DNA of 64,000 nucleotides from assembly GCF_021190915.1 (NCBI RefSeq), contig NZ_JAIOAP010000003.1, positions 1 to 64,000 of the forward strand. Reading direction: 5' to 3'. Positions within the stretch are counted from its first letter, which is position 1, and every line of letters starts with the position of its first letter. The stretch is from Cohnella silvisoli (GTDB lineage: Bacteria; Bacillota; Bacilli; Paenibacillales; Paenibacillaceae). Below are positions 25,085 through 34,216 of the stretch, piece after piece. The notes beneath the pieces are model-generated. The model was not told the DNA's origin and searched no databases. It was given only the letters and a program-made list of their open reading frames with translations. A program made the translations under genes and the position numbers.

Positions 25085-26392
25085 ATGATCCGGATCAGCG
25101 AAACGAAGCATGCGATTATGAAGGAGCCGCTGCTGTCCCCATTTGGATTCAAAGGAGCCTATCTGACGGAATTATGGCAGTCTGTCGCCGGTCTCCGAGC
25201 GCAAGACGGAGCTTTGGGTATCGGGGTTGGCGTACAAAGCGTGTTATGGTCTGACCCTCGGGTATTCGTGCGTTACGGGGAAGCTTCCGGGAACAGGCTA
25301 ATGGCCGATTTGACCGAATACGCATTGACGCTCGCGGAAAATGCCGAATTTGACACACCAATCGAGCTTCTGGACCGATTGTTTCCGGATGTGTATGAAC
25401 ATGGCCGGAAATCCATCGGAATTTCCGATCTTCGCAGCACATTTGCGCTCAACGCGCTCGTTACCGTGGATCATGCCGCGTGGGGATTGTATAGCAGAGG
25501 GAAAGGCAAGAGCTTCGAGGAGTTGGTGCCGGATGCGTATCGATCCGCTTTGTCGGAACGACAGCGGGAGTTGGCTAGCATCCCGGTCGTTGGCTATGGT
25601 TTATCTGAGGAGTCGATCGGGCAGATTTTGGACGAAGGTTATTTTCTCCTCAAAATCAAAATCGGAGCCGACCCTGACGGTGATGGCGACCAAGCGAAGA
25701 TGCTGGCATGGGACCAACAACGATTGTCGCAAATTCATGCCATTGCATCGCGATATGAAACAGCATACACCCAGAACGGGAAAATCGCTTATTATCTGGA
25801 TGCGAACGGCAGATACGACGGGAAGGAGCGCATGCTGCGTTTTCTAGACCATGTGGATCGGATCGGCGCTTTGGATCGGATCGTGTTGCTCGAGGAACCG
25901 TTCGACGAGGCGAATGCGATCGACGTATCAGATGTGCCGGTCCGATTCGCAGCCGACGAAAGCGTGCACGACGAACGGGATGCAAGGGAGAGAATCGATA
26001 TGGGCTACGGTGCCATTGCGCTTAAGCCTGTCGCCAAAACGATGAGCGTAAGCCTGAAGGTGGCGAAGCTTGCGCGCGAACGGGGCGTGCCTTGCTTTTG
26101 CGCCGATCTGACCGCGAACCCTGTTCTGGCGGATTGGAACAAAACGTTGGCTTCCTATCTGTCCCCTTTGCCGGAATTAAAGATCGGCGCGATTGAAATG
26201 AACGGACGTCAGAACTACCGTAATTGGGAACAGATGCAAAGCTGGCATCCTTATGCGGGAGTTGCTTGGACCGAAGCTGTTGAAGGCATCTTTAGGTTGG
26301 ACGAGAGTTTTTTTGCCGCTTCCGGAGGAGCACTCGAGATAAGCCGTCATTATGAAAAATTATTGTACGACGAAGGAGGTCGACCGGAATGA
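25085..26392 (+). CDS. Enolase superfamily enzyme (mandelate racemase / dipeptide epimerase type)
   Basis: About 435 residues. Barrel motifs are LLKIKIGADPDGDGDQ (KxK acid/base lysine), YYLDANGRYD (metal Asp), LLEEPFDEAN (metal Glu), FAADESVHDE (metal Glu) and GAIALKPVAK (second lysine). The start at 25085 is chosen because the earlier ATG at 25073 directly abuts AGGAGG. The upstream TTG is also unlikely. It overlaps the next gene by ATGA. Its place beside Gfo/Idh oxidoreductases and a sugar importer suggests sugar-acid dehydration or epimerisation, but the specific reaction is unknown. Confidence 0.85.
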   Translation: MIRISETKHAIMKEPLLSPFGFKGAYLTELWQSVAGLRAQDGALGIGVGVQSVLWSDPRVFVRYGEASGNRLMADLTEYALTLAENAEFDTPIELLDRLFPDVYEHGRKSIGISDLRSTFALNALVTVDHAAWGLYSRGKGKSFEELVPDAYRSALSERQRELASIPVVGYGLSEESIGQILDEGYFLLKIKIGADPDGDGDQAKMLAWDQQRLSQIHAIASRYETAYTQNGKIAYYLDANGRYDGKERMLRFLDHVDRIGALDRIVLLEEPFDEANAIDVSDVPVRFAADESVHDERDARERIDMGYGAIALKPVAKTMSVSLKVAKLARERGVPCFCADLTANPVLADWNKTLASYLSPLPELKIGAIEMNGRQNYRNWEQMQSWHPYAGVAWTEAVEGIFRLDESFFAASGGALEISRHYEKLLYDEGGRPE

Positions 26393-27318
26393 AATCACTA
26401 AGAATCGGTCTTGTGGACTTGGATACTTCCCACCCCGGCAGTTTTGTCCCCCTGATCCGCGGCTTGGGACATGAAGTGACCGGAGTGTTCGATAGCGGGA
26501 CGGTCTATCCGCCCGGATATGCCGAAACGTTTGCCAGAGAGCATCAGATTGAACACGCTTGTGAGTCTTTGGAGGAATTGGTTGGCCGAGTAGATGCGGT
26601 ATTCATTCACAGCTGCAATTGGGATTTGCACGTACATCATGCGCAACCTTTCGTGGATGCGGGTAAAGCCGTATTCATCGACAAGCCGATGACCGGGAAT
26701 GTTGGCGATTTGCAGAAGATGATCGGTTGGGCGAAGCAGGGTGCCGTCATTACCGGGGGATCGGCGTTGCGTTATTGCAACGAGGTTAGGGAGTGGAAAG
26801 AACGGAAAATCGCTGCCGAGGAATGGGTATATGGTCTTGTCGGCTGCGCGGTAGATGAATTCAACTACGGCGTCCATGCCTATACGATGCTCCACGGATT
26901 GCTCGGACCGGGTATCGAATCCGTGCGTTATCTGGGGGAAAACGTGCAGCGGCAGATCGAGTTGACTTGGAAGGACGGCAGGCAGGGGACCGTAAGCATC
27001 GGGAAAACGGCTGGGTATTTGCCCTTCTACGCGACTCTAGTTACGCAAAAACAAGTGGATTATATCAGCGTGGATAATAGTCGGTTATATCAAGCGCTGC
27101 TGGAAACCGTACTTCCGTACCTGGCCGGGGAAGCGCCGGCGCCTTTGCCGTTCGAAGAGCTCGCTGAGGCGGAAATGGCGGCAATTGCCGCAAAGCTGTC
27201 GGTCGAACGGGGAGGGAAGCCTGTTCGGTTGAATGAGATTCCGTCGGACTATGCGGGGTATGACGGGAAGGCTTTTTCCAAACAGTACAAAGCTTTAATA
27301 TTTCCTTCAGAAAAGTGA
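26389..27318 (+). CDS. Gfo/Idh/MocA family oxidoreductase (divergent N-terminus)
   Basis: 309 residues. The usual GxGxxG is replaced: the N-terminus reads RIGLVDLDTSHPGSFVPL. The EKP-type motif is VFIDKPMTG, with the Lys retained. Downstream FNYGVHAYTMLHG supplies the substrate-domain His. The altered dinucleotide loop is shared by a subset of this family that may use another redox mode or partner; that is inference. It is coupled to the enolase-superfamily gene by a 4-nt overlap and is followed by a terminator. Confidence 0.8.
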   Translation: MKSLRIGLVDLDTSHPGSFVPLIRGLGHEVTGVFDSGTVYPPGYAETFAREHQIEHACESLEELVGRVDAVFIHSCNWDLHVHHAQPFVDAGKAVFIDKPMTGNVGDLQKMIGWAKQGAVITGGSALRYCNEVREWKERKIAAEEWVYGLVGCAVDEFNYGVHAYTMLHGLLGPGIESVRYLGENVQRQIELTWKDGRQGTVSIGKTAGYLPFYATLVTQKQVDYISVDNSRLYQALLETVLPYLAGEAPAPLPFEELAEAEMAAIAAKLSVERGGKPVRLNEIPSDYAGYDGKAFSKQYKALIFPSEK

Positions 27319-27411
27319 GCGTAGAAAGAGGGGAGCATTCATCGGAGCTGGCTCACAGTCCTACCTTGGGTTCCTTGTATCCAAATAGATAAGTATGTAA
27401 AAAGCATAAAC

Positions 27412-27450
27412 GAGCGGTCTTCTGTAAGTTGGAAGATCGCTTATTTGTTT
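27412..27450 (+). terminator. Rho-independent terminator after the 25085-27318 operon
   Basis: AGCGGTCTTC and GAAGATCGCTT form a 10-bp stem with one G-U pair around an 8-nt loop, followed by TATTTGTTT. It ends the two-gene operon and separates it from the importer operon at 27723. Confidence 0.75.
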
Positions 27451-27481
27451 ATGGCTCTCCATTTACGCACATGTTCTATTA

Positions 27482-27548
27482 CGATGAATAACATCGCTAA
27501 TACCCGTTCAGAAGACCTCTTATTCAGATTTGCGATGCAAAACATCGC
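27482..27548. repeat. Two hairpins 51 bp apart in the importer upstream region
   Basis: CGATG-AATAA-CATCG (27482-27496) and GCGATG-CAAAA-CATCGC (27532-27548) are perfect hairpins with 5-nt loops. Their starts are 51 bp apart, matching the period of the longer arrays at 18.2, 36.6 and 42.4 kb. Flanking unit sequence is only partly conserved. The gap between 27318 and 27723 otherwise holds the terminator and the operator-promoter described separately. Confidence 0.65.
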
Positions 27549-27601
27549 TAAATGATGATTTAAACGGCCGTCTTGAATAGAGATTTGCCGTCCTTTCCTT
27601 G

Positions 27602-27664
27602 ACACGATAGTGCAAAAAAAACGGAAGTATTGATAAAGCTAGCAATGTGATTAAGCGATATGAT
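27602..27664 (+). promoter_or_regulatory. Activator site and promoter of the 27723 importer operon
   Basis: A 36-bp element starting ACACGATAGTGCAAAA (27602-27637) is repeated with 30 of 36 positions conserved at 33062-33097. Both copies are followed at exactly the same distance (57 bp from element start) by the -10 box TATGAT (27659-27664 here). No good -35 is present where expected, so the element probably binds an activator touching RNA polymerase. The AraC regulator at 35594 is the best candidate. Confidence 0.7.
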
Positions 27665-27722
27665 TTGAGATAGAAAGAAACGGCTATGCGAAGTCCAAAC
27701 TAAACTTGGAGGGTGTCAAGTC

Positions 27723-29183
27723 ATGAACAAAGCAAATCTACGCGGTAAAATGTTCGCAATCATTGCAAGTCTTTCCTTGGTGTTCGCACTTGCCGCCTGC
27801 GGAAGCAAAAACTCGGATAATGGAAACAACGGCGCATCCTCGCCAAGCAGCACGTCCACGTCTTCCGAGTCTTCGAGCGAGCAAAGCGAAAGCGCTTCAC
27901 CCAAAAGCGATGTAAAGCTGACTTTATCGCATTGGAAAGTTTCGTTCGATCCCGGCTTCAAGGCGGTAGCCGAAGCGTTCAAACAAAAGACCGGTATTAC
28001 AGTCGAAACGCAAACGACAACTCCTGATGCGGCGTATAGCCAGAAGCTCATTGCTTCCGCGGCAGCAGCAAGCTTGCCGGATATTTGGGCGACGGATGCC
28101 TCTCCCGCTTACCGCGCATTCGACGGCAAGGCTTACGAATGGAGCGGCGAGCTAAGCAAGGATGAGGCATGGAAGAAAGGATTTCTTCCGGCTGCACTGT
28201 CCGGAGTCACGGTTGCTCAGGCCAATATCGACGCATGGGCAAAGGACGAAAAAGCCAGCGATTGGCAAAAAGCCACAAAGCCTGGTCAAGTCTATGGTAT
28301 TCCCATCGACGTAGGCGCGTTCTATATGATTTACGGAAACAAAAAGATCGTAGAGCAGGCTGGCTTGGAAGCAAAAGAGCCAGCTACGTTCGAAGAATGG
28401 GTATCCATGATGAAAACGGTGAAGGAAAAAACGGGTACTCCGGGATTCGTATTCGCCGGCAACGTTGGCGGCGTCTACAATGCATGGTTCGTCAATCTGG
28501 TCGATTATATGAAAAACGGCGAAGAGTCTTTCACGAAGTTCATGAATAGGGAAGAAAAGCTGTCCGATCCAAAGCATATATGGGCGTTGAAATTCATCGA
28601 GGATTTAACGAAGGACGGTTTGTTGCTGCCCGGCGCGGCTTCATTGGATATCGATCCGGCGGATCAAGCGTTCGCTCAAGGCAAAGCGGCGTTCAGTCTG
28701 GGAGGCACGTTCACTTATGCCAACCTTACCGCAATCGGTATGAATGCGGATGACGTATTCAGCTTCAGGGTACCTGCTTTCAAAGATTCAGTCGTCCCGG
28801 ATGCGAAAGTATCCCCGTTCCCGCTTGTGCAATTGGTTGTCAACAATGAAGGACCGAGCAAGGAAGCGGCAATCGAATTCGTTAAATTCCTGACTTCGGA
28901 AGAAGGCCAAGTTCTGTACGCCAACAATGCATACGATTTACCGTCGGTGCAGATCAAAGACGGAAGCAAGCTTAACTCTTCCATTCAAGCCATGGCTTCA
29001 TCGCTCAGCAGCGAGAGCAACTGGTGGTCAGAGAATCCGGCGATCTGGCAGCAGGTTTTCAAGGAAGACTGGAAGGTTCTCAGCACGGGTATGGTCAAGG
29101 TGATGCTCGGAACGAGTACGGCTGAAGACGCGGCAGCCGAATACGATAAAGCTGCGGCGGCTTACAAAAAAGCAAATCCTTAA
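27723..29183 (+). CDS. Sugar ABC transporter substrate-binding lipoprotein (family 1)
   Basis: 486 residues. Signal peptide with lipobox LAAC at residues about 22-25 (FALAACGSK), then a Ser/Asn-rich linker. The mature domain has the family 1 pattern: LSHWKVSFDPGFKAVAEAFK, LPDIWATDASPAYRAF, EWVSMMKTVKEKTG, FAQGKAAFSLGGTF and AAIEFVKFLTSEEGQVL. It captures a sugar or sugar derivative outside the membrane for the permeases at 29265 and 30191. No ATPase gene is present, so a shared MsmX-type ATPase is likely. An intercistronic hairpin follows. Confidence 0.92.
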   Translation: MNKANLRGKMFAIIASLSLVFALAACGSKNSDNGNNGASSPSSTSTSSESSSEQSESASPKSDVKLTLSHWKVSFDPGFKAVAEAFKQKTGITVETQTTTPDAAYSQKLIASAAAASLPDIWATDASPAYRAFDGKAYEWSGELSKDEAWKKGFLPAALSGVTVAQANIDAWAKDEKASDWQKATKPGQVYGIPIDVGAFYMIYGNKKIVEQAGLEAKEPATFEEWVSMMKTVKEKTGTPGFVFAGNVGGVYNAWFVNLVDYMKNGEESFTKFMNREEKLSDPKHIWALKFIEDLTKDGLLLPGAASLDIDPADQAFAQGKAAFSLGGTFTYANLTAIGMNADDVFSFRVPAFKDSVVPDAKVSPFPLVQLVVNNEGPSKEAAIEFVKFLTSEEGQVLYANNAYDLPSVQIKDGSKLNSSIQAMASSLSSESNWWSENPAIWQQVFKEDWKVLSTGMVKVMLGTSTAEDAAAEYDKAAAAYKKANP

Positions 29184-29212
29184 GAAATATCCATAACGCA
29201 AATGGATCAAGA

Positions 29213-29242
29213 AGAAAAGAGGGGGTGCGCCCCTTCTTTTCT
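29213..29242 (+). terminator. Intercistronic hairpin / leaky terminator
   Basis: AGAAAAGAGGGG and CCCCTTCTTTTCT form a stable stem with one mismatch around a very short loop, between the binding-protein gene and the first permease gene. Such structures lower downstream expression or protect the upstream mRNA, giving more binding protein than permease. Confidence 0.65.
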
Positions 29243-29264
29243 GTCTTGCGGATGGGAGGAACGG

Positions 29265-30194
29265 ATGAATTATCGGAAAGCCGCGAGGCGGGAAGCGCTG
29301 GCAGGGTATTTACTGATTGCTCCGGCTGTAGGGTTGTTTATCGTCATTGGTTTATTTACTGTTCTTTTTTCAATCGTGCTTTCTTTCTTTAGTTTGCCGC
29401 AGGGACAGCTAATCTGGAACGCCAAGTTTGCCGGATTGGATAATTTCAAAGATTTTTTGTTGGGCGGCAACTACATTCTATCGGGATTTTTCCGACAAGC
29501 GATCGTCAACAATATGTGGATTGCGTTTGCGATGGTTGTTATCGTCATTCCTCTAGCGCTGATTATCGCGGTGTTGTTGGAGAAAGCGACAAGGGGCGTA
29601 CGTCTGTTTCGGACGATATACCTGCTGCCGATGGTCACCTCTTCCGTAGCGATCTATTACGTTTGGCAAGGCTTATATGATCCGACAGGCTCAATCAACC
29701 AATTGTTGGCGTCCTTCGGTCTTGATTCATGGATAGCGAAGAACGGGTGGATCGGGGAAATTCATACCGCTTTACCGGCGATTATCATTACCATCGTATG
29801 GGGCGCGCTTCCGCATAGCCTGATCCTGTTTTTTGCAGGACTGCAAGCCGTGGACACGCACTTGTATGAAGCCGCCGAGATTGACGGCGCTAACGCTTGG
29901 CAGAAGCTGACCCGAATTACTTGGCCGATTCTGAAACCGATAACGGTTATCGTGATCATCATGAATCTGAACGTGGCGCTGCAAGTATTCGATCAAATCT
30001 GGGTGATGACCAAAGGCGGGCCGGCTGGCGCAACTCAAGTCGTTAACGTGCTTGTCTATCAACAGGCATTTTTCCAGGACGGGGATATGGGCGTCGCGAA
30101 CGCAATGGGCTGGACGATGTTCATGCTGACGTTTATCTTGTCATTGCTTAGCTTGAAGTTATTCGGGGATAAGAGCGGGAGGGAATCGCATTGA
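29265..30194 (+). CDS. Sugar ABC transporter permease, MalF/UgpA-like
   Basis: 309 residues with six hydrophobic segments. The first is LIAPAVGLFIVIGLFTVLFS. The EAA loop is EAAEIDGANAWQKLTRITWPIL, which contacts the ATPase. The ATG at 29265 follows GGGAGGA; the longer frame from 29202 runs through the hairpin and is rejected. It ends in TTGA, overlapping the start of the second permease. It forms the membrane channel with that protein. Confidence 0.93.
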   Translation: MNYRKAARREALAGYLLIAPAVGLFIVIGLFTVLFSIVLSFFSLPQGQLIWNAKFAGLDNFKDFLLGGNYILSGFFRQAIVNNMWIAFAMVVIVIPLALIIAVLLEKATRGVRLFRTIYLLPMVTSSVAIYYVWQGLYDPTGSINQLLASFGLDSWIAKNGWIGEIHTALPAIIITIVWGALPHSLILFFAGLQAVDTHLYEAAEIDGANAWQKLTRITWPILKPITVIVIIMNLNVALQVFDQIWVMTKGGPAGATQVVNVLVYQQAFFQDGDMGVANAMGWTMFMLTFILSLLSLKLFGDKSGRESH

Positions 30195-31015
30195 CTAGAG
30201 CTAAGACGGCTGCTCTTTATTGCATTCTTCTGCTGTGGAGCGTCCTCTGTCTTTATCCTTTGTTATGGATGGTCGGTGCTTCGCTGAAAGCTCCGATGGA
30301 TGTCATGAGCACTTTCTCGTTGTTCCCGCAAGGAAAATGGCATTGGGAAACCTACGCGGAAGTGTGGAACCGGTTGAATTTCTTCTCCTACTTCTGGAAC
30401 AGCGTCATTGTGACGTTATCGACGCTTATCGGCATTAACGTGCTTTATTCGATGGCGGCTTTCGCCTTTGCAAAGCTGCGTTTTCCGGGAAACAATGCTC
30501 TGTTCATTCTCTTTCTAGGGATGATGTTCGTCCCTGGAATTACGGTTATGGTGCCGCTCTATTTGACGGAAAATTATTTAGGCATTCTGAATACGTACAT
30601 CGGCTTGATTCTACCTTCCATTAATGGCGCGGCACCGATGGCGATTTTCCTGTTCCGCAATTATTTTCGCAGCATACCGCATGAATTGTTCGAATCGGCC
30701 AAGATGGAAGGAGCGGGCATTATGCGCACCTTGTTCCAAATCTACCTGCCGCTCTCGATTCCCATCCTTGCGACGCTTACCGCGATTAATTTTCTAGGCT
30801 CATGGAACAGCTTGATTCTTCCGATGGTCATTCTCAGCGATCAAAGCTTGTTTACGTTGCCGATCGGGGTGATACTGCTGGATTCGGGCGTATTCCGGCA
30901 ATGGAACGTTCTGATGGCGGGGTCGTTAATCTCGATCGTTCCGATTTTGCTTTGTTTTGGCTTCCTGCAGAAATATTACATTAAAGGGTTGTCCGCCGGG
31001 GCGGTTAAAGCCTAA
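30191..31015 (+). CDS. Sugar ABC transporter permease, MalG/UgpE-like
   Basis: 274 residues, six predicted membrane segments beginning with AALYCILLLWSVLCLYPLLW. The EAA loop is ESAKMEGAGIMRTLFQIYLP. It starts with TTG overlapping the stop of the first permease, with GGGAGGGA upstream. The C-terminus FLQKYYIKGLSAGAVKA is the standard CUT1 ending. It is the second half of the importer whose binding protein is at 27723. Confidence 0.93.
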   Translation: MTRAKTAALYCILLLWSVLCLYPLLWMVGASLKAPMDVMSTFSLFPQGKWHWETYAEVWNRLNFFSYFWNSVIVTLSTLIGINVLYSMAAFAFAKLRFPGNNALFILFLGMMFVPGITVMVPLYLTENYLGILNTYIGLILPSINGAAPMAIFLFRNYFRSIPHELFESAKMEGAGIMRTLFQIYLPLSIPILATLTAINFLGSWNSLILPMVILSDQSLFTLPIGVILLDSGVFRQWNVLMAGSLISIVPILLCFGFLQKYYIKGLSAGAVKA

Positions 31016-31030
31016 GGAAGGGTGAATACC

Positions 31031-31954
31031 TTGAAAAATGTGACGATAAGCACGTTTAATTTCCACTATGGGGTTGTGGAGTCGGAAGCGGATGTGGAGG
31101 CAAGCATCCAGCAAATTGAGCGTTACCTTACGCAACGGATCGGGCAGGTGCTGCCGGATCAGCCGGATCTGATCGTGCTGCCGGAGTGCTGCGATATGCC
31201 TTCGGGATTAGCGGAAGATGCCCTACAGAATTACTATCGTGCTCGCGGCGAGCGAATAAGGGATGCTTTGTCTTTAATCGCTAAGCAGAACAGCTGTTAC
31301 ATTGCTTATCCCTCTATTCGGCTTGACTCGGATGACAAGTGGTGGAATTCCGTTCAGTTGTTAGACCGGAATGGTGATGTGGCGGGCGTCTATAACAAGA
31401 ACCATCCTGTCATCATTGAAATCGATGAAAACCAGATCCAATGCGGAAAAGAAACGCCCGTTATCGAATGCGATTTCGGTCGCGTGGCGTTCGCCATATG
31501 CTTCGATCTGAATTTCGACGAGCTGAGATTGAAATATGTCCGTGAGAATCCGGATCTGATCTTGTTTCCATCGATGTTTCACGGCGGTTTCATGCAGCAA
31601 TATTGGGCGTATTCTTGCCGGGCTCATTTTGTAGGAGCGATAGCGGGAGGACTGCCGAGCTCGATCGTGTCCCCCGTAGGGCAAGTGGTGAGCTCAACGT
31701 CCAGTTATTATGATTTCGTCAGCGCGACGATTAATTTGGACTGCGCCGTTGTTCATTTGGATTATAACCGCGGCAAGCTTGAAGCGATTAGGCAGAAGTA
31801 TGGCAAGAAAGTCCGGGTTACGGACCCCGGTTACGTGGGCTCGGTTCTTCTGTCCAGCGAGACGGAGGAGTTTTCGACGGAGGATCTCGTTCGCGAGTTT
31901 GAAATCGAGAAATTGGACGATTATATGGCACGATCTAGATTGCATCAACAATAG
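31031..31954 (+). CDS. Carbon-nitrogen hydrolase (nitrilase superfamily)
   Basis: About 307 residues. The catalytic triad regions are visible: Glu in LIVLPECCD, Lys in VYNKNHPV and Cys in VAFAICFDLNFDEL. Members hydrolyse amides, ureas or nitriles. TTG at 31031 is chosen because AAGGAAGGG is 8 nt before it; the GTG at 31022 would overlap that ribosome binding site. It belongs to the importer operon, so it may cleave an amide-linked (amino-sugar or acylated) import product. That role is inferred. Confidence 0.86.
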   Translation: MKNVTISTFNFHYGVVESEADVEASIQQIERYLTQRIGQVLPDQPDLIVLPECCDMPSGLAEDALQNYYRARGERIRDALSLIAKQNSCYIAYPSIRLDSDDKWWNSVQLLDRNGDVAGVYNKNHPVIIEIDENQIQCGKETPVIECDFGRVAFAICFDLNFDELRLKYVRENPDLILFPSMFHGGFMQQYWAYSCRAHFVGAIAGGLPSSIVSPVGQVVSSTSSYYDFVSATINLDCAVVHLDYNRGKLEAIRQKYGKKVRVTDPGYVGSVLLSSETEEFSTEDLVREFEIEKLDDYMARSRLHQQ

Positions 31955-31975
31955 AAGGCAAGGGAGATGATCCTT

Positions 31976-32965
31976 TTGAGTTCGTTTAAGGTCGGAATTA
32001 TCGGTTGCGGCGCATTAGGCAGGACGCATGCGGATTGCATTAAAGAGCTTGAGCATATGGAGACGGTCTCTTATTGCGACGTCTATAAGCCAAGCGCGGA
32101 GAAGCTTCTGGAGCAATTCGGCGGTAAGCTGGCTACGACGGATGTGGAAGAACTGCTCGGAGATTCGGAGATCGACGTTATATACGTTACTACGCAACAC
32201 GATACGCATGCGGATTTATGTATTCGCGCTTTGCAAGCGGGCAAGCATGTTCTGGTGGAGAAGCCGATGGCTATGACGGTTGAGGATTGCGTTCGTATCG
32301 GCGAGACGGTTAAAGCGACAGGCAAAAAGCTGTTTACGGCGTACAAAATGCGATATTACAACATGCTCTGGAAAGCGAAGGAATTGATTCCGCAGCCGAT
32401 TATGGTCGTTATGCAAATGATGGACAGCCGCTGGGGAGAAGGGATATGGCCTAACGATCCGGTGAAGGGCGGAGGGAACGTGTTAAGCCAGGGATGTCAT
32501 TCAACCGATGTCTTGCGTTTCGTAGCCGGAAGCAACCCTAAAGAAGTGTACGCGGCTGGAGGGAATTATTATCAGCAGAGCGGCGTTATCGACAATCTGA
32601 CGGCCGTATTCCGCTTTAACAACGGTGCGGCAGGAACTCTCATTCAAGGAGACTGCAATTGTCCTCCGGTAACGAGTAAATTTTTCATGCAGCTGTTTGC
32701 CGAGCATAAATCCATTACGATCTCCGAGCGCTTGACCAAGTTAACGTATGCAGAAGACGGAAAAGAGACGGTAGTTTACGAGGGATCTGAATCCGGATTT
32801 CTGGAAGAAAACCGGGCGTTCGAGAAGTGCCTGGTCGAGGATACGCCTCCGCCAATCGATCATATTGACGGTTTATATTCAACGCTGATGGTGTTGCAAG
32901 CGATTGAATCTTTGAAAAGCGGGAAGCCGGAGAAAATTGCGGAAATCGTAGAGCGGTATGTTTAA
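31976..32965 (+). CDS. Gfo/Idh/MocA family oxidoreductase
   Basis: About 329 residues. Rossmann motif KVGIIGCGALGRTHADCI, family motif HVLVEKPMAMTVEDC with the catalytic Lys, and GGGNVLSQGCHSTDVLRFV in the substrate domain. TTG at 31976 is preferred because GGGAG is 9 nt before it, while the ATG at 31967 directly abuts that site. It is the last gene of the importer operon and probably oxidises or epimerises the imported sugar using NAD(P). Confidence 0.88.
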   Translation: MSSFKVGIIGCGALGRTHADCIKELEHMETVSYCDVYKPSAEKLLEQFGGKLATTDVEELLGDSEIDVIYVTTQHDTHADLCIRALQAGKHVLVEKPMAMTVEDCVRIGETVKATGKKLFTAYKMRYYNMLWKAKELIPQPIMVVMQMMDSRWGEGIWPNDPVKGGGNVLSQGCHSTDVLRFVAGSNPKEVYAAGGNYYQQSGVIDNLTAVFRFNNGAAGTLIQGDCNCPPVTSKFFMQLFAEHKSITISERLTKLTYAEDGKETVVYEGSESGFLEENRAFEKCLVEDTPPPIDHIDGLYSTLMVLQAIESLKSGKPEKIAEIVERYV

Positions 32966-33061
32966 GTAATTGCCGATAGCAATTGGACAAAGGCCGGATT
33001 GACGCATAATCCGGCTTATATAACCATGCCCAAATTACGTCAATGTTGAGACGAAAATGCA

Positions 33062-33124
33062 ACACGATTGTGCAAAAAATACGGAACGTCTGATAAATAT
33101 CATTCGCCGGTAAGGTCGTATGAT
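33062..33124 (+). promoter_or_regulatory. Second copy of the activator site and promoter (for 33167)
   Basis: ACACGATTGTGCAAAAAATA begins a 36-bp element matching 27602-27637 at 30 of 36 positions, with TATGAT (33119-33124) at the identical distance. It lies between two oxidoreductase genes and gives the last gene its own promoter under the same regulator. Transcription would start about 35 nt before the ATG at 33167. Confidence 0.7.
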
Positions 33125-33166
33125 GGGTTTATAAATACAATTTTAACGACAGTGGGAGAGAGATCA

Positions 33167-34216
33167 ATGACTAAATTACGTATGGGAATTGTCGGCTGCG
33201 GCGGTATGACGGCGGAAGCACATATTAACGGGCTACTGGAGCTAACGGAAGTGATGGAAGTTACCGCGGTATGCGATATCGATATTAAACAAGCAAACTT
33301 GTTGCAAGTAAAGCTGCCTAACGCGATCGCCGTAGCGGATTATCGTGATCTGCTTGATCATGTGGATGCTGTATTAATCGCGTTGCCCCATGATTTGCAC
33401 TATGAGGTTGGCATCGCATGTCTTGAAGCGGACAAACACGTTCTGATGGAGAAGCCTTTGGCCAATACAAAGGAAGAGTGCGAGGAACTGATACGGGTAT
33501 CCAATGAACGGAATTTAACGCTTATGACCGCGTATCCTGTCCGGTTCTGGCCGATCGTGCGAAAAATGAAGGAGCTAATCGAGGCTAAAACCTATGGTGA
33601 CGTGTTCCAAATGTCGGTTTGGACAGAACAGCTAACCCATCCCCCGGAGGGGCATTGGGCTACGAAAGCCAAAAGTTTGGGTGGCGGGCAGTTTTTCAGC
33701 CATGGCTGCCATTATGTTGACTTGATGCTCTGGTTTCTGGGCAAGCCGATTAAAGGCACTCATTTCGGCACCAACTTAGGCACGCCTTGGATGGAGAAAG
33801 AAGGTACAAGCAACGTCGTCATCGAATTCGAGAACCGGGTTCTCGGCTATCATATGGGAACATGGGGCGCTCGCGGCAGCCGCCTAGGATATAGCATCCA
33901 TATCCACTGCACCGAAGGGATGCTGGAATATAACCGTGCGGAAGGCAGGCTCTATCTGCATTCGCAAATGAAAGAGGAACGGGCTTCGACGGATACGACC
34001 TCCGATGTGCAAATCCTGATGGAAGAGAAGGAAGCGGGCAAACAAACGCAGTTCGAGATTATGCATTTTCTCGAATGCGTCCGCGACCGGAAGCTGCCGC
34101 TTACGAGTGGAGATATCAGCCTGCAGGGCTTGAAGGTGATCTGGAAATTGTACGATGCCGAGAATGTCGGCACGATAGCCGATTTAAGAGGACTCGGTTT
34201 AAGCGAGATTTATTGA
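33167..34216 (+). CDS. Gfo/Idh/MocA family oxidoreductase
   Basis: 349 residues. Rossmann motif RMGIVGCGGMTAEAHI, family motif HVLMEKPLANTKEEC, and GGGQFFSHGCHYVDLMLWFLG in the second domain. The ATG at 33167 follows GGGAGAGAG; the long frame from 33068 includes the promoter region and is rejected. It is the third member of this family in the local cluster (with 26389 and 31976) and shares an operator-promoter with the importer operon, so it likely works on the same substrate or its product. Confidence 0.88.
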   Translation: MTKLRMGIVGCGGMTAEAHINGLLELTEVMEVTAVCDIDIKQANLLQVKLPNAIAVADYRDLLDHVDAVLIALPHDLHYEVGIACLEADKHVLMEKPLANTKEECEELIRVSNERNLTLMTAYPVRFWPIVRKMKELIEAKTYGDVFQMSVWTEQLTHPPEGHWATKAKSLGGGQFFSHGCHYVDLMLWFLGKPIKGTHFGTNLGTPWMEKEGTSNVVIEFENRVLGYHMGTWGARGSRLGYSIHIHCTEGMLEYNRAEGRLYLHSQMKEERASTDTTSDVQILMEEKEAGKQTQFEIMHFLECVRDRKLPLTSGDISLQGLKVIWKLYDAENVGTIADLRGLGLSEIY

